64,000 nucleotides of DNA from Terriglobus roseus DSM 18391 (lineage in GTDB: Bacteria; Acidobacteriota; Terriglobia; Terriglobales; Acidobacteriaceae): positions 1,860,001-1,924,000 of the forward strand of contig NC_018014.1 in the NCBI RefSeq assembly GCF_000265425.1, read 5' to 3'. Positions 51,777 to 60,161 of the stretch are shown here, piece by piece. Position 1 is the stretch's first letter. Every line of letters begins with the position of its first letter. The notes under the pieces are model-generated. The model saw only the letters and a list, made by a program, of their open reading frames with translations. It did not search any database and was not told the DNA's origin. Position numbers and translations under genes: made by a program.

Positions 51777-53966
51777 TTAGCGGGCGATGGCTTTTACGCT
51801 TACGGCGTTTTCGTTGCGGTCGAAGACTCGGATGGCGATGGTGTGTTCGACGGTGCCGGTGACGGCGGCGGTGAAGTCGTAGTGTTCGGACTTGCTGTCG
51901 CTGAGGGCGCCGGTGGGTTCGAGGTACTGCCATGGGCCTGCGTCGACGGAGTACTCCGCGTGGGCGATGGGGCTTGTGGCATCGGTTGCGTCGAAGGTGG
52001 TGTGCAGCTTGCCGTCGCGCACGGTTGCGGCCAGAGTGCCGGGAACGGGTGGCGTGGTGTCTACGGTGAAGGGGGCTGAGACGCGATTCGCCGTGAGCGT
52101 GTCAGCGTCGGAGTGGACGGGACCGTCGCTGGCGGTGACACGCAGTTCGTACTCACCGTCGGGCAGCAGGGCGCTATCAAAGCTGTAGGCGCGGTCGCTG
52201 ATCTTGTCCTTCAGGCGATGCCAGGTCTGCTCGTGTACGTCACGGAAGTCCACGGCGAACATCATGTCGTCGTTGTTGGGATCGTGTGCGAGCCAGCGTG
52301 CCGTGACGGAGTTGCGATCGCGCTGCGCGACCAGCGGCGGTACGCCTGTCTCTGCCTGGGAGAGAGCGGGTGCGGCCGAGGGTGCTCCGCGGAATCCCAC
52401 GAGCACGTTCGCGGATGGGGCTGCAGCGCCGTTGGTGCCGGTGTAACGCGCACCGGGCTGCACGACGATGTCGTCCACCTGCGGTGGCAGATTGCGCGGC
52501 AGATAGTTCATGGTGACGGAGCGGAGTTGCGCCCCGGGCCGTAGCACGGCCTTCCACTGAAGGTAGCGGGCAGCGGGCGCGGGCAGCGGCGTCTGGTTGG
52601 CAGTGACGGGTTTCCAGTCGGACCACAGGTTGCCAAGGGTGTCGCGCGGGTTCTCCACGTTGCCGGAGCGCACGAAGAGATCGATGCCGGCGGGGGAGCC
52701 GGTGACTTCCGCACGACCCCAGCGGGTGGTGGTCTCTGCGTCGAAGACGTCGGAGGTGTAGCTGGCGTTGGCGGCGACGACGTCCGAAATCTGAAGGATC
52801 TTGCCGCTGTTCGCAGTAGCCATCACGATGCCTGCGGCGGACGGCGCCATGGCCGTGACCTGGCTGGCCTCAGTGTGTGCGATGTCCGTGTAGACGCCTG
52901 CATTCTCCGTGTCCACACGATAGACGCGGCCGCGATTGCCGGTGCCGGCGTAGAGCGCGCCGTTGCGCACGGCGAGCGCGTAGACCACGTCTTCACGCAG
53001 CGCGACCAGCCGCAGCGGTGTGCCGTCGGGTGCGATGCGGTAGATCTCGGAGCCGTCGGGGACGATGGAGTTGTTGTTGGCGGAGATGGTGGAACCGGGT
53101 TGCAGGATGGTGATCGACACCGTCTGCTGGCCGGACGCGGGTAACGGCGGCAGCGCGGGTGGGCGGCGGTCGCCGACGGCGGCTGCGTACAGGTTGTCGG
53201 CGGCGTCGAGCGCCATGGTCGTGATCTCGTGCTTTGGTGCGGCGTAGAGCGCGAAGGGCTTACCGTCCGGGCTGATGCGATAGACGATGCCTGCGCCGTC
53301 GGAACCGGCGTAGACCGTGCCGTCGGGTGCGACAAGCATGGAGCGGATGTGCTGATCGCCGGAGTGGAAGAAGACGGTCGGCTTGGGTGCGGCGGTGGGG
53401 GCTGCACCACCGAGCTTCACACGGAAGATGGTCGCGGGAGCACCGGCAGCGATGAGCAGGTCCCCATCTTTTGCTAAAGCAAGGCTCCAGAGATACTTTG
53501 GCTTTTCCGCGGTAGTTGTTGCATCGAAAACTACTTCCGGCGTTCCGCTGGAGCGAACTCGGTAGACCTTGCCGTCGGGCGAAGTGGCCGCAAGGATGCT
53601 GCCATCCGGCAGCGGCAGGACCGCCTGGACGTTCAACTCCTTGAAGGAGGCGGCGGTGGTGATGGCGCCTTTGTCGTCGATCCTGAGGAGTTGCGAGCCG
53701 CCCGAGGCGGCGCCGGTACCGGCGTAGAGACTGTTGCCGCTGCTGGCGAGCGACCAGAGAAAGGTGGCCTGGGTGCTGGCGACGGAGCGCAGAGTGGGCG
53801 CCGCTTCCAGGCGACCGTCATTGCGGACGGCGATATTGCTGGGCGTGCCTCGCTCGAACTCTTCGTAGCGGCTTACGGTCCACTGTCGCGTCCCCTGCGC
53901 GGCAAGCGGCAGGGCGGCGGTCAGCGAGAGGAGCAGGGCGGCGGTGTATCGGATGGCGGGCCTCAG
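51777..53966 (-). CDS. Secreted beta-propeller protein with likely CTG start
   Basis: A 729-residue exported protein when read from CTG 53966. That start overlaps the stop of the S55-peptidase gene in a CTGA junction and is followed directly by a signal peptide (RPAIRYTAALLLSLTAALPLAAQG). A start at TTG 53636 would give 619 residues and cut off the signal peptide and first blade. Repeated segments (AVLPLPDGSILAATSPDGKVYRV, LYAGTGAASGGSQLLRIDDKGAI, TVYAGSDGAGIVYRISPDGKP) form propeller blades. The C-terminal 300 residues include fibronectin-like text (WLAHDPNNDDMMFAVDFRDV, GEYELRVTASDGPVH). The function is unknown. Confidence 0.78.
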   Translation of the reverse strand: MRPAIRYTAALLLSLTAALPLAAQGTRQWTVSRYEEFERGTPSNIAVRNDGRLEAAPTLRSVASTQATFLWSLASSGNSLYAGTGAASGGSQLLRIDDKGAITTAASFKELNVQAVLPLPDGSILAATSPDGKVYRVRSSGTPEVVFDATTTAEKPKYLWSLALAKDGDLLIAAGAPATIFRVKLGGAAPTAAPKPTVFFHSGDQHIRSMLVAPDGTVYAGSDGAGIVYRISPDGKPFALYAAPKHEITTMALDAADNLYAAAVGDRRPPALPPLPASGQQTVSITILQPGSTISANNNSIVPDGSEIYRIAPDGTPLRLVALREDVVYALAVRNGALYAGTGNRGRVYRVDTENAGVYTDIAHTEASQVTAMAPSAAGIVMATANSGKILQISDVVAANASYTSDVFDAETTTRWGRAEVTGSPAGIDLFVRSGNVENPRDTLGNLWSDWKPVTANQTPLPAPAARYLQWKAVLRPGAQLRSVTMNYLPRNLPPQVDDIVVQPGARYTGTNGAAAPSANVLVGFRGAPSAAPALSQAETGVPPLVAQRDRNSVTARWLAHDPNNDDMMFAVDFRDVHEQTWHRLKDKISDRAYSFDSALLPDGEYELRVTASDGPVHSDADTLTANRVSAPFTVDTTPPVPGTLAATVRDGKLHTTFDATDATSPIAHAEYSVDAGPWQYLEPTGALSDSKSEHYDFTAAVTGTVEHTIAIRVFDRNENAVSVKAIAR

Positions 53967-55804
53967 CGAATGCGGATGGTGACGACTTCAGCGCCGGAGA
54001 GTTCGGCGTCAGCGGGTGCGGAGCCGGCTTCGGCAGCCGTCTCCGACGTGAAGGATATCTGCCGGGTGCCGCGCAGTGGCTGCAGCACGTTGGCGATGGA
54101 GGGCGGCAGGGACGGCAGCGCGGCGGCGGCGGTCACACCCTGTGTCTGATGATCGAGCAGCGTGACCCAGACGCGGTCGTTGGCATGGCTGCGGTTGAGC
54201 TGCGCGACGGTGTCAGTCAGGCCAAGCGGTTGTGTTCCCGCGTTTGCCGGCGGACGGAGCAGGCGGTCGAGCGAGGCGCCGTCGCTGACGAAGATGCGCA
54301 GCGGCCCTTCGGTCAGCGTGGTGGGCAGCGTGACCGGAATGCGAAGGACGCGCGTCTGCTGCTGGAAGGGGCGGATGGTCGCCTCTAGGGTGATAGTGTC
54401 GCCTGGGTTCGCTTCGTTGGTGCTGAGGCGGACGGTTTCGATCTCAGCCGATTCGCGATGCGAGACGGCCATTGCTTCGATACGGATGCTGTCGATGTGC
54501 GGCTTTGCGAGATCGTTGCCGTAGATCGCCATGAAGCGGCCTGCAAAATACTGCGTGGCGGCGGAGGCGGCAGAGACGCCGTCGGCGGACGCGAAGGTGT
54601 TGCTCAGACGGATGGAGCCGGCGTTGGCGAGAGCGATCTCGCCGGTCAGGTGCAGGCTCATGTCGTTTGCGGCGATGTTGGTCTGGTTCAGCGACTGGTA
54701 GACGGCGGCCAGCATCACCTGCGGCGTGAGCTGCCGGTTATCCAGTACCTCAAAGTGCAGCGACTGCGCGGGCAGGTTGCTGCCGGGCGCCGGCGTCACG
54801 GCGACGCTGACGGGGATCATGCGGGCGGTGCGGCCGAAGGTTCCGGCGACGGCGTTGGCGCGGTCCTGCGTGAAGCTGCCGACGGTCTCGGTGGTGTTGA
54901 CGATCTTGAAGGCGTTCATGGGCGAGGGCAGCGTGGCTAATACCTGCGCCTTGGTCATGGGGATGGAGACGTCGCCGAACTGGGTGATGGGGTGTCCGCA
55001 GGCGAGTAGCTGGTGCGCGTCGACGTAGGTTACGGTGCAGGTGGCGGCGACGTTCAGGTCTCCGCGCGCAAGGACTGCGGAGACGGCTGAGCCGGGGATG
55101 ATCGGCTCGGGTTGCAGGGTGTCCGGCGCGGCGGAACCGATGCCGTTGACGGGTTCCATGCCCATGGCGCGAAAGCCTTCGCCGTAGCGCGTGACCGTCT
55201 CGGCAGAGAAGCCGTTGAAGACGAGTGGCGTGTCGATGGGGTGGATCTGGATGTTGGGATCGGTCGCAGCCGGAGCAGGTGCAGCGCCTTGGGTCTTGCC
55301 GAGGGGCACCGCGATGCCGGGGTCAACCAGCGCGGGCAGGTCGCGCACCTGGAACATGCTGCCGATGGGCGTGATGCCGCAGATGGGTTCTTTGCTGAAC
55401 TGACCGATGCGGTAGGAGACGGCTCCAAGCAGCTTGCCGTCGATGTAGACAGGCGAGCCGCTCATCCCGGCGACGACGCCGGTGAACTCGGGCTTGGTGC
55501 CGTGCAGGCGGGCCAGGATCATGTCCTGGCCGGGGCCGATGGCGTCCTTCAGGCGGCCGAGTATTTCAACGTCCATGGGTTCGGGGTCGACGCCCTCGAA
55601 GACCGTCCAGGCGGTGCCGTGCAGGCCGCGCTTGACGTCGGCGAAGGGGAAGATTTCGGCGGTCTTCGGCGGTGCGGTGGCCGCTGCCTGGGCGCTTGCT
55701 GCAGGGGATGCGAGGAAAGCCGAGGCGAGCGTGAGTGCGCACAACGGCGCTGCCAGAAGAGGCAGTTGCGATGCGGGCGCGGTAGCCTTTCGGCGGGGAT
55801 TCAC
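53963..55804 (-). CDS. SpoIVB-like S55 serine peptidase family protein
   Basis: A 613-residue exported protein. The signal peptide (LPLLAAPLCALTLASAFLASPAASAQ) is preceded by a basic N-terminus. GVVAGMSGSPVYIDGKLLGAVSYRIG (near residues 110-135) contains the S55 nucleophile motif GMSGSP, and HQLLACGHPITQFGDV (near residue 270) resembles the catalytic-His GH motif; the two appear in the opposite order to Bacillus SpoIVB. The C-terminal 250 residues are beta-rich. GTG 55804 is chosen over the longer frame because TTGGCA-17-TACTCT (55812-55840, minus strand) ends 7 nt upstream. It is coupled to the propeller gene and divergent from the VWFA gene. Confidence 0.82.
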   Translation of the reverse strand: MNPRRKATAPASQLPLLAAPLCALTLASAFLASPAASAQAAATAPPKTAEIFPFADVKRGLHGTAWTVFEGVDPEPMDVEILGRLKDAIGPGQDMILARLHGTKPEFTGVVAGMSGSPVYIDGKLLGAVSYRIGQFSKEPICGITPIGSMFQVRDLPALVDPGIAVPLGKTQGAAPAPAATDPNIQIHPIDTPLVFNGFSAETVTRYGEGFRAMGMEPVNGIGSAAPDTLQPEPIIPGSAVSAVLARGDLNVAATCTVTYVDAHQLLACGHPITQFGDVSIPMTKAQVLATLPSPMNAFKIVNTTETVGSFTQDRANAVAGTFGRTARMIPVSVAVTPAPGSNLPAQSLHFEVLDNRQLTPQVMLAAVYQSLNQTNIAANDMSLHLTGEIALANAGSIRLSNTFASADGVSAASAATQYFAGRFMAIYGNDLAKPHIDSIRIEAMAVSHRESAEIETVRLSTNEANPGDTITLEATIRPFQQQTRVLRIPVTLPTTLTEGPLRIFVSDGASLDRLLRPPANAGTQPLGLTDTVAQLNRSHANDRVWVTLLDHQTQGVTAAAALPSLPPSIANVLQPLRGTRQISFTSETAAEAGSAPADAELSGAEVVTIRIR

Positions 55805-55811
55805 GTCTACC

Positions 55812-55840
55812 AGAGTAGGGCCAAGCGTATCCCGTGCCAA
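55812..55840 (-). promoter_or_regulatory. Promoter of the S55 peptidase gene giving a leaderless message
   Basis: On the minus strand TTGGCA (-35), a 17-bp spacer and TACTCT (-10) are followed by 7 nt and GTG 55804. Transcription would begin at or one base from the start codon. This is the clearest promoter of the leaderless set. Confidence 0.65.
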
Positions 55841-55922
55841 GTCATACCCGTTGGTCATACGATATGGACGCACGCCGACAGGTTTACGCTTAGTCAGCAG
55901 CATCGCAACGGAGACCCTCGCT

Positions 55923-57074
55923 TTGAATGCAACCCTCAAGACCCTGACAGCCGCCGCGATCGGCGCCATGCTGTTTGCCGGCACCGCATCCTTCGCGCAG
56001 ACCACACCGCCGCCACCCCCCACGGACCAGGGCGGACCGCAGCAGGACAACAGTCCCGTCATCCTGAAGAAGAAATCACAACAGAACCCCCAGGATGAGC
56101 CGCCACCGCCGGCCGAGGAGCAGGAGAAGGTCAAGAACCCGAAGGGGCTTGAGAACTACTCCATCCGCGTGGATGTGCCGGTCGTCACGGTCGACGTCAG
56201 CGTGCAGTTGCAGAAGACAGGCCAGTTTGTCCCGGGCCTGAAGGGCGGCAACTTCAAGGTGACGGAAGACGGCGTTGAGCAGCGCGTGACCGACGTGCGC
56301 ATGCAGCAGAAACCGATTACAGCCGTGCTGCTGCTGGAGTTCGCGGCGAATAGCTGGGCGTTCATCCAGGACATGCAGCAGTCTTCGTATGTGTTCTTCC
56401 GGCAGTTGAGGCCGGAAGACTACATCGCGGTCATCACGTATGACCTGCGCACACGCATCCTTACGGACTTCACGCAGGACAAGGGCATCACCGAGCAGGC
56501 GCTGCGCTCGCTGACGATTCCGGGCTTCAGCGACACCAACGAGTTCGATGCGCTCTACGAGACACTTGACCGCGTCAGCCGTATCGAAGGGCGCAAGTAC
56601 ATCATCCTGATCTCAAGTGGTCGCGACACGTTCAGCAAGCTGAATCTCGACCAGATCTATAAGAAGGTCAAACAGTCGCAGGATGTGACGATCTACACGA
56701 TCAGCACGGGTGGACTCGCTCGCGAACTGACGGATGCTCGCGGCGGCATGGGCGGTATGCAGCGGATGAACTACCTGCAGGCAGACAACCAGATGCGGAC
56801 GTTCTCATCGATGACAGGCGGCCAGTCGTACTTTCCGCTCTTCCAGGGTGCGCTGCCGGAGATCTTCAACTCCATCAACGCGTCCATCCGCAACCAGTAC
56901 GTGCTGAGTTACCGGCCGACAAACACCTCGCAGGATGGCACGTATCGCAAGATCAAGGTAGAGCTGGTGGACCGCGAAGGGCTGCCGCTGAAGATGATCG
57001 ACGAGAAGGGCAAGCAGGTGAAGTACTCCGTGATGGCGCGTGACGGATATCGGGCACGCATGCCGGTGGAATAG
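55923..57074 (+). CDS. VWFA-related acidobacterial secreted protein
   Basis: A 383-residue protein with a signal peptide (TLTAAAIGAMLFAGTASFAQ), a Pro/Gln-rich linker, an N-terminal strand domain (VDVPVVTVDVSVQLQKTGQFVPGLKGGNFKVTEDGVEQRV) and a VWA domain. The MIDAS DxSxS motif is replaced by LLLEFAANSWAF, so classical metal-dependent ligand binding is doubtful. ISSGRDTFSKLNLDQIYKKVK and VTIYTISTGG are the later VWA strands; NQYVLSYRPT marks the acidobacterial VWFA-related family. TTG 55923 has GGAG 9 nt upstream; the longer frame overlaps the divergent S55 gene. Confidence 0.85.
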   Translation: MNATLKTLTAAAIGAMLFAGTASFAQTTPPPPPTDQGGPQQDNSPVILKKKSQQNPQDEPPPPAEEQEKVKNPKGLENYSIRVDVPVVTVDVSVQLQKTGQFVPGLKGGNFKVTEDGVEQRVTDVRMQQKPITAVLLLEFAANSWAFIQDMQQSSYVFFRQLRPEDYIAVITYDLRTRILTDFTQDKGITEQALRSLTIPGFSDTNEFDALYETLDRVSRIEGRKYIILISSGRDTFSKLNLDQIYKKVKQSQDVTIYTISTGGLARELTDARGGMGGMQRMNYLQADNQMRTFSSMTGGQSYFPLFQGALPEIFNSINASIRNQYVLSYRPTNTSQDGTYRKIKVELVDREGLPLKMIDEKGKQVKYSVMARDGYRARMPVE

Positions 57075-57086
57075 CTTCTTCGACCA

Positions 57087-57130
57087 AGCAAGTAAAAGGG
57101 CCGGACATATGTCCGGCCCTTTTACTTGCT
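57087..57130. terminator. Bidirectional terminator with 20-bp perfect stem
   Basis: The arms 57087-57106 and 57111-57130 are perfect inverted copies (ending GGGCCGGAC / GTCCGGCCC) around ATAT. The internal A4/T4 tracts and outer CAAG/CTTG allow termination on both strands, between the convergent VWFA and sugar-transferase genes. Confidence 0.9.
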
Positions 57131-57149
57131 CTCAAGATTGAGACGTTGA

Positions 57150-58652
57150 TCAAGCCGCGCCGCTGCCGCGCAGCACCGCTGGAAGCGTCTTCGCAAGGAT
57201 CTCGACATCCATCAGCAACGTCCAGTGGTCGATGTAGCGCAGATCCAGGTCAACCCATCCGTCGAAGTTGAGGTTGCTGCGTCCGGAGACCTGCCATAGA
57301 CCGGTCATGCCGGGCAGTACGCTGAAACGGCGCATGTGGCGTAGCTCCTGGAAGCGGGTGACGTCGCGCAGCGGCAGCGGACGCGGCCCAACCAGCGACA
57401 TCTCTCCGCGCAGCACATTCACCAGTTGCGGCAACTCGTCGATCGATGTCTTCCGGATGATCTTTCCTATCCAGGTGATGCGCGGATCGCTCTTGATCTT
57501 GAACACGGGGCCCGCGTTCTCATTCAGGTGTTCGATGGCGGCCTGCTTCTTTTCGGCATCGACCACCATGCTGCGGAACTTGAACATGTAGAACCGCCGC
57601 TTGTTCAGGCCGTACCGCTGCTGCTTGAAGAAGACAGGACCCCAGTTGGTCAGTGGGATCAGGATTGCGACAACCAGGAACAGTGGCAGCAGAAGAATCA
57701 GGAGCACGCTGGCGATCACAACGTCGAACATCCGCTTGATGTGGCGGCGGCTGTCCTGGTGCGTCATCGTCAGGATCATGCGGCCTTCTTTTTCCTGAAT
57801 GCCCTTGGCGACGGTGGTGACCACGATTTTCGTGGGGAACTGCGTCTGCACGCCGGCAATTTCAACGATCTCCGTAACGCGCTGGATCGTATCGTAGTGC
57901 GACTTCACGGGGAGACCGACGAAGACGTCGTCCACCGGTGTGTGCATCAGCAGCTCGGAGAGTGCCTCAATGTTGCCCAGCCACGGACCGATCTCGTCAC
58001 TGCCATCCTGCTCGACGGTGTCGACAAACCCATAAATCTCATAGTCGTAGACGGTCGACTCCCGGAGGTCTTCCGCCAACTGCTGCGCAAGGTTTCCGCT
58101 GCCGACAACCACGGCAACACGCCGGGGACGTGCGTGCGCGTGAAATAGGACTGCGGACAGGCTTGCCACACCGCGACTGCTCATCAAAAAGACGAAGGAC
58201 AGCACCATAAAGATGATCAGCGGTCTCACGATGTCCCCGCCGTAATGCCTTGCCATCAGCGCCGCCGCAGCAAGCGGCGTGGAAAGAGCCACACCACCGG
58301 CGACACGCCTCATCAGGTCCATGGTCGAGGTGCTCCGGTAAAGGCCAACGGCCCACAGGCAGAAACGCCAGATCAGCAGCGAAACGGCCAGCAGAAGCAG
58401 GTTTCGCACCGAGACCCGCAGTTCGAAGTAACGCTGAAAGTTATCGACGTGGCCCGGCATGTGTTCCGCCAGGTTCGCGAGTGCCAGCGCCAGCGAGAGC
58501 AATGCAAGATCGCTCCAGGCTAGTGCAGAAGAGTTGAAAATCCGTCTTGCAATGCGATGCATCTTGGGCATGATGTCCGTCAGACTGGAGCGTCCGCGAG
58601 GGGGAATAGCCGCCCGGGCTCCGATGGGGAAAGTGGGGTGCGAGGTGTTCAT
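57150..58652 (-). CDS. Polyprenyl-phosphate hexose-1-phosphate transferase (exopolysaccharide initiation)
   Basis: A 500-residue membrane enzyme of the WbaP/CpsE/WcaJ class. Four N-terminal helices and a nucleotide-binding CoA-like domain (VAVVVGSGNLAQQLAEDLR, GFVDTVEQD) precede a fifth helix and the bacterial sugar-transferase domain: KRMFDVVIASVLLILLLPLFLVVAILI, GPVFFKQQRYGLNKRRFYMFKFRSM, RKTSIDELPQLVNVLRGEMSLVGPRPL and GMTGLWQVSGRS. It loads the first sugar-1-phosphate on undecaprenyl phosphate. The start is ATG 58652 with AGGGAGG about 13 nt upstream; the longer frame from 58778 adds an Arg-rich leader. A long upstream spacer follows. Confidence 0.93.
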   Translation of the reverse strand: MNTSHPTFPIGARAAIPPRGRSSLTDIMPKMHRIARRIFNSSALAWSDLALLSLALALANLAEHMPGHVDNFQRYFELRVSVRNLLLLAVSLLIWRFCLWAVGLYRSTSTMDLMRRVAGGVALSTPLAAAALMARHYGGDIVRPLIIFMVLSFVFLMSSRGVASLSAVLFHAHARPRRVAVVVGSGNLAQQLAEDLRESTVYDYEIYGFVDTVEQDGSDEIGPWLGNIEALSELLMHTPVDDVFVGLPVKSHYDTIQRVTEIVEIAGVQTQFPTKIVVTTVAKGIQEKEGRMILTMTHQDSRRHIKRMFDVVIASVLLILLLPLFLVVAILIPLTNWGPVFFKQQRYGLNKRRFYMFKFRSMVVDAEKKQAAIEHLNENAGPVFKIKSDPRITWIGKIIRKTSIDELPQLVNVLRGEMSLVGPRPLPLRDVTRFQELRHMRRFSVLPGMTGLWQVSGRSNLNFDGWVDLDLRYIDHWTLLMDVEILAKTLPAVLRGSGAA

Positions 58653-59330
58653 AGCGAGTGGGGACCTCCCTGTACGTGCCGGACGCAGCATGCGCTTTGC
58701 CCGGGTGCCACGATGCAGAAGCTGCTTACATGCGCGCGCCTTTCCCGAGAAAAAAGCAGGAAAAACGTCCGACAACAAGAAGACAGAAAGGACGGCGCTA
58801 ACTTATAGCGGTTACTCAACCATACCAAGCGAATAGCGCGAAGTGTGAGGATTTTTGTAAATGCTTCTTACTGTTGCCAAACAGTCAACCAAACTTTCGT
58901 GTTAGTTCGGGAGGCGGAGAGAAGCCTCCCGAAAGCGATCCTTTGTTTCTTCCCCGTCCCTTTCGGAATCCCCTGCAGATGTGTTGTCTATGCCGGCGTT
59001 CGCCCGCAGAAGGCCATGAAGCTCGGCCTTAGTATCCGTTTCGTCCGATGTGATGCTGCACTTGGGATGGACCCGTCTCTCCCGCAAATGTTGCGGCCGG
59101 CCATACGAATTAGCCTCAAACTGCATCCGCAGTTTGCTGTGAAGACGGCCTCATGCACCCTCGCAGCCACTCCGCCGTGCAGGGAACTTGCCTTTTGGCG
59201 GTGCGTTGAAGATGCTGAAGCTTCTGCGCGATCTCGCACGAAAAAAGGGAGCCGGTGAAGCGGCTCCCTCGCGAAATATATAAGCTCCTGCCTACTTCAA
59301 TCACCAATTTGTGTCATCGCATTACCATCT
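58653..59330. other. Long intergenic/leader region upstream of the sugar transferase
   Basis: About 680 bp without a supported gene. On the minus strand a weak promoter (CTTGGT-16-TATAAG, -10 at 58802-58807) would give a leader of roughly 145 nt. A perfect 10-bp hairpin, TTCGGGAGGC / GCCTCCCGAA (58906-58933, 8-nt loop), lies upstream. A plus-strand frame of 137 codons (58845-59258) lacks ribosome site, coding character and recognisable domains. No known riboswitch class was recognised. Confidence 0.5.
59241..59268 (-). terminator. Rho-independent terminator on the minus strand
   Basis: GGGAGCCG / CGGCTCCC with a 6-nt loop is followed on the minus strand by six T (plus strand A 59241-59246). 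It lies 62 nt after the orphan ORF at 59331-59816, which suggests that ORF is transcribed. Confidence 0.75.
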
Positions 59331-59816
59331 TCACCCTTGACCGACTTGCGCGCGGCTGAGCGCAACGCCGAGCATGATCCCGTCGGAGCCTTTGCAGCAC
59401 GGCCAGCAGCGAAAAGTCATGGGCAAGACGGCGAACGCCCCATCGCTGAACTTCGGAGAACGGTCGCCAGCGTCCATGGCAACCCACCACGCTGTGCAGT
59501 TCCCAACGGCGCTATTCCCAACCAGCATGTTGCCGTAACACGTGAGACCACCCTTGATGGAAGCCATCGTCGCGTACACCGGCACTACAAGATCGTTCGG
59601 GCCTGGCGCAACATCCATGTTGGTCGTGTTCGAACTCGCGTCATAGGTATTTCCGTACATCACGCCGGTGCTCGCGACACCGCTGTCTGACTCATGGGTC
59701 GAGCAGTTATTGGACACGCCCCAGATGTGGTTATCGAACTCCTGCGTGTTCGTGCTCGATTGATCGTCAAAGCCGTTGTGAAGCCCATGGTTGAAGGCCG
59801 ACTTCAGATTTGTCAT
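59331..59816 (-). CDS. Orphan ORF downstream of tRNA-Val, unknown function
   Basis: A 161-residue ORF starting at ATG 59816, in an ATGA overlap with a preceding short frame that runs from inside the tRNA terminator. The product is Asn/Ser/Thr-rich in its first half (SSNTTNMDVAPGPNDLVVPVYATM) with Cys-containing segments (CTAWWVAMDAGD, RCWPCCKGSD). It has no signal peptide or recognisable domain. The preceding frame (ETPTNTIDDAEITAPQGTG) reads like the same protein shifted, so this may be the remnant of a longer, frameshifted gene. A strong terminator follows. Confidence 0.4.
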   Translation of the reverse strand: MTNLKSAFNHGLHNGFDDQSSTNTQEFDNHIWGVSNNCSTHESDSGVASTGVMYGNTYDASSNTTNMDVAPGPNDLVVPVYATMASIKGGLTCYGNMLVGNSAVGNCTAWWVAMDAGDRSPKFSDGAFAVLPMTFRCWPCCKGSDGIMLGVALSRAQVGQG

Positions 59817-59938
59817 GACGCAGTCGATGCACCCACCATGGAGCCGGTGCCTTGCGGGGCCGTGATCTCCGCGTCGTCGATCGTGTTCGTGGGAGTTTCA
59901 TCGGGGACACTGTGGTAATCGTACCCAACCCCAGCAAT

Positions 59939-59964
59939 GAAAACGCGCCCATTGCTGGGCGCGT
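59939..59964 (-). terminator. Terminator of tRNA-Val
   Basis: ACGCGCCCA / TGGGCGCGT is a perfect 9-bp stem with a 4-nt loop, followed on the minus strand by TTTTC, about 33 nt after the tRNA 3' end. Confidence 0.8.
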
Positions 59965-59996
59965 GGTGTTTCATGGTGTTCCATGGAACAGACTTT

Positions 59997-60073
<77 letters not shown>

Positions 60074-60161
60074 ATTCCTCTATCCAGCATACCAGCTTCG
60101 TGTACTGCGGGTAAGGGAAGCTGTGGGTACCCATGCGGATGCACCTATGCAGGCCGCTTGC

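Noticed and set aside
55112..56098. 328-codon plus-strand open frame
   Set aside because: Mostly antisense to the S55 peptidase gene and out of frame with the VWFA gene; no domain.
58845..59258. 137-codon plus-strand ORF
   Set aside because: It runs through two hairpins, including a minus-strand terminator, and has no ribosome site or recognisable domain.
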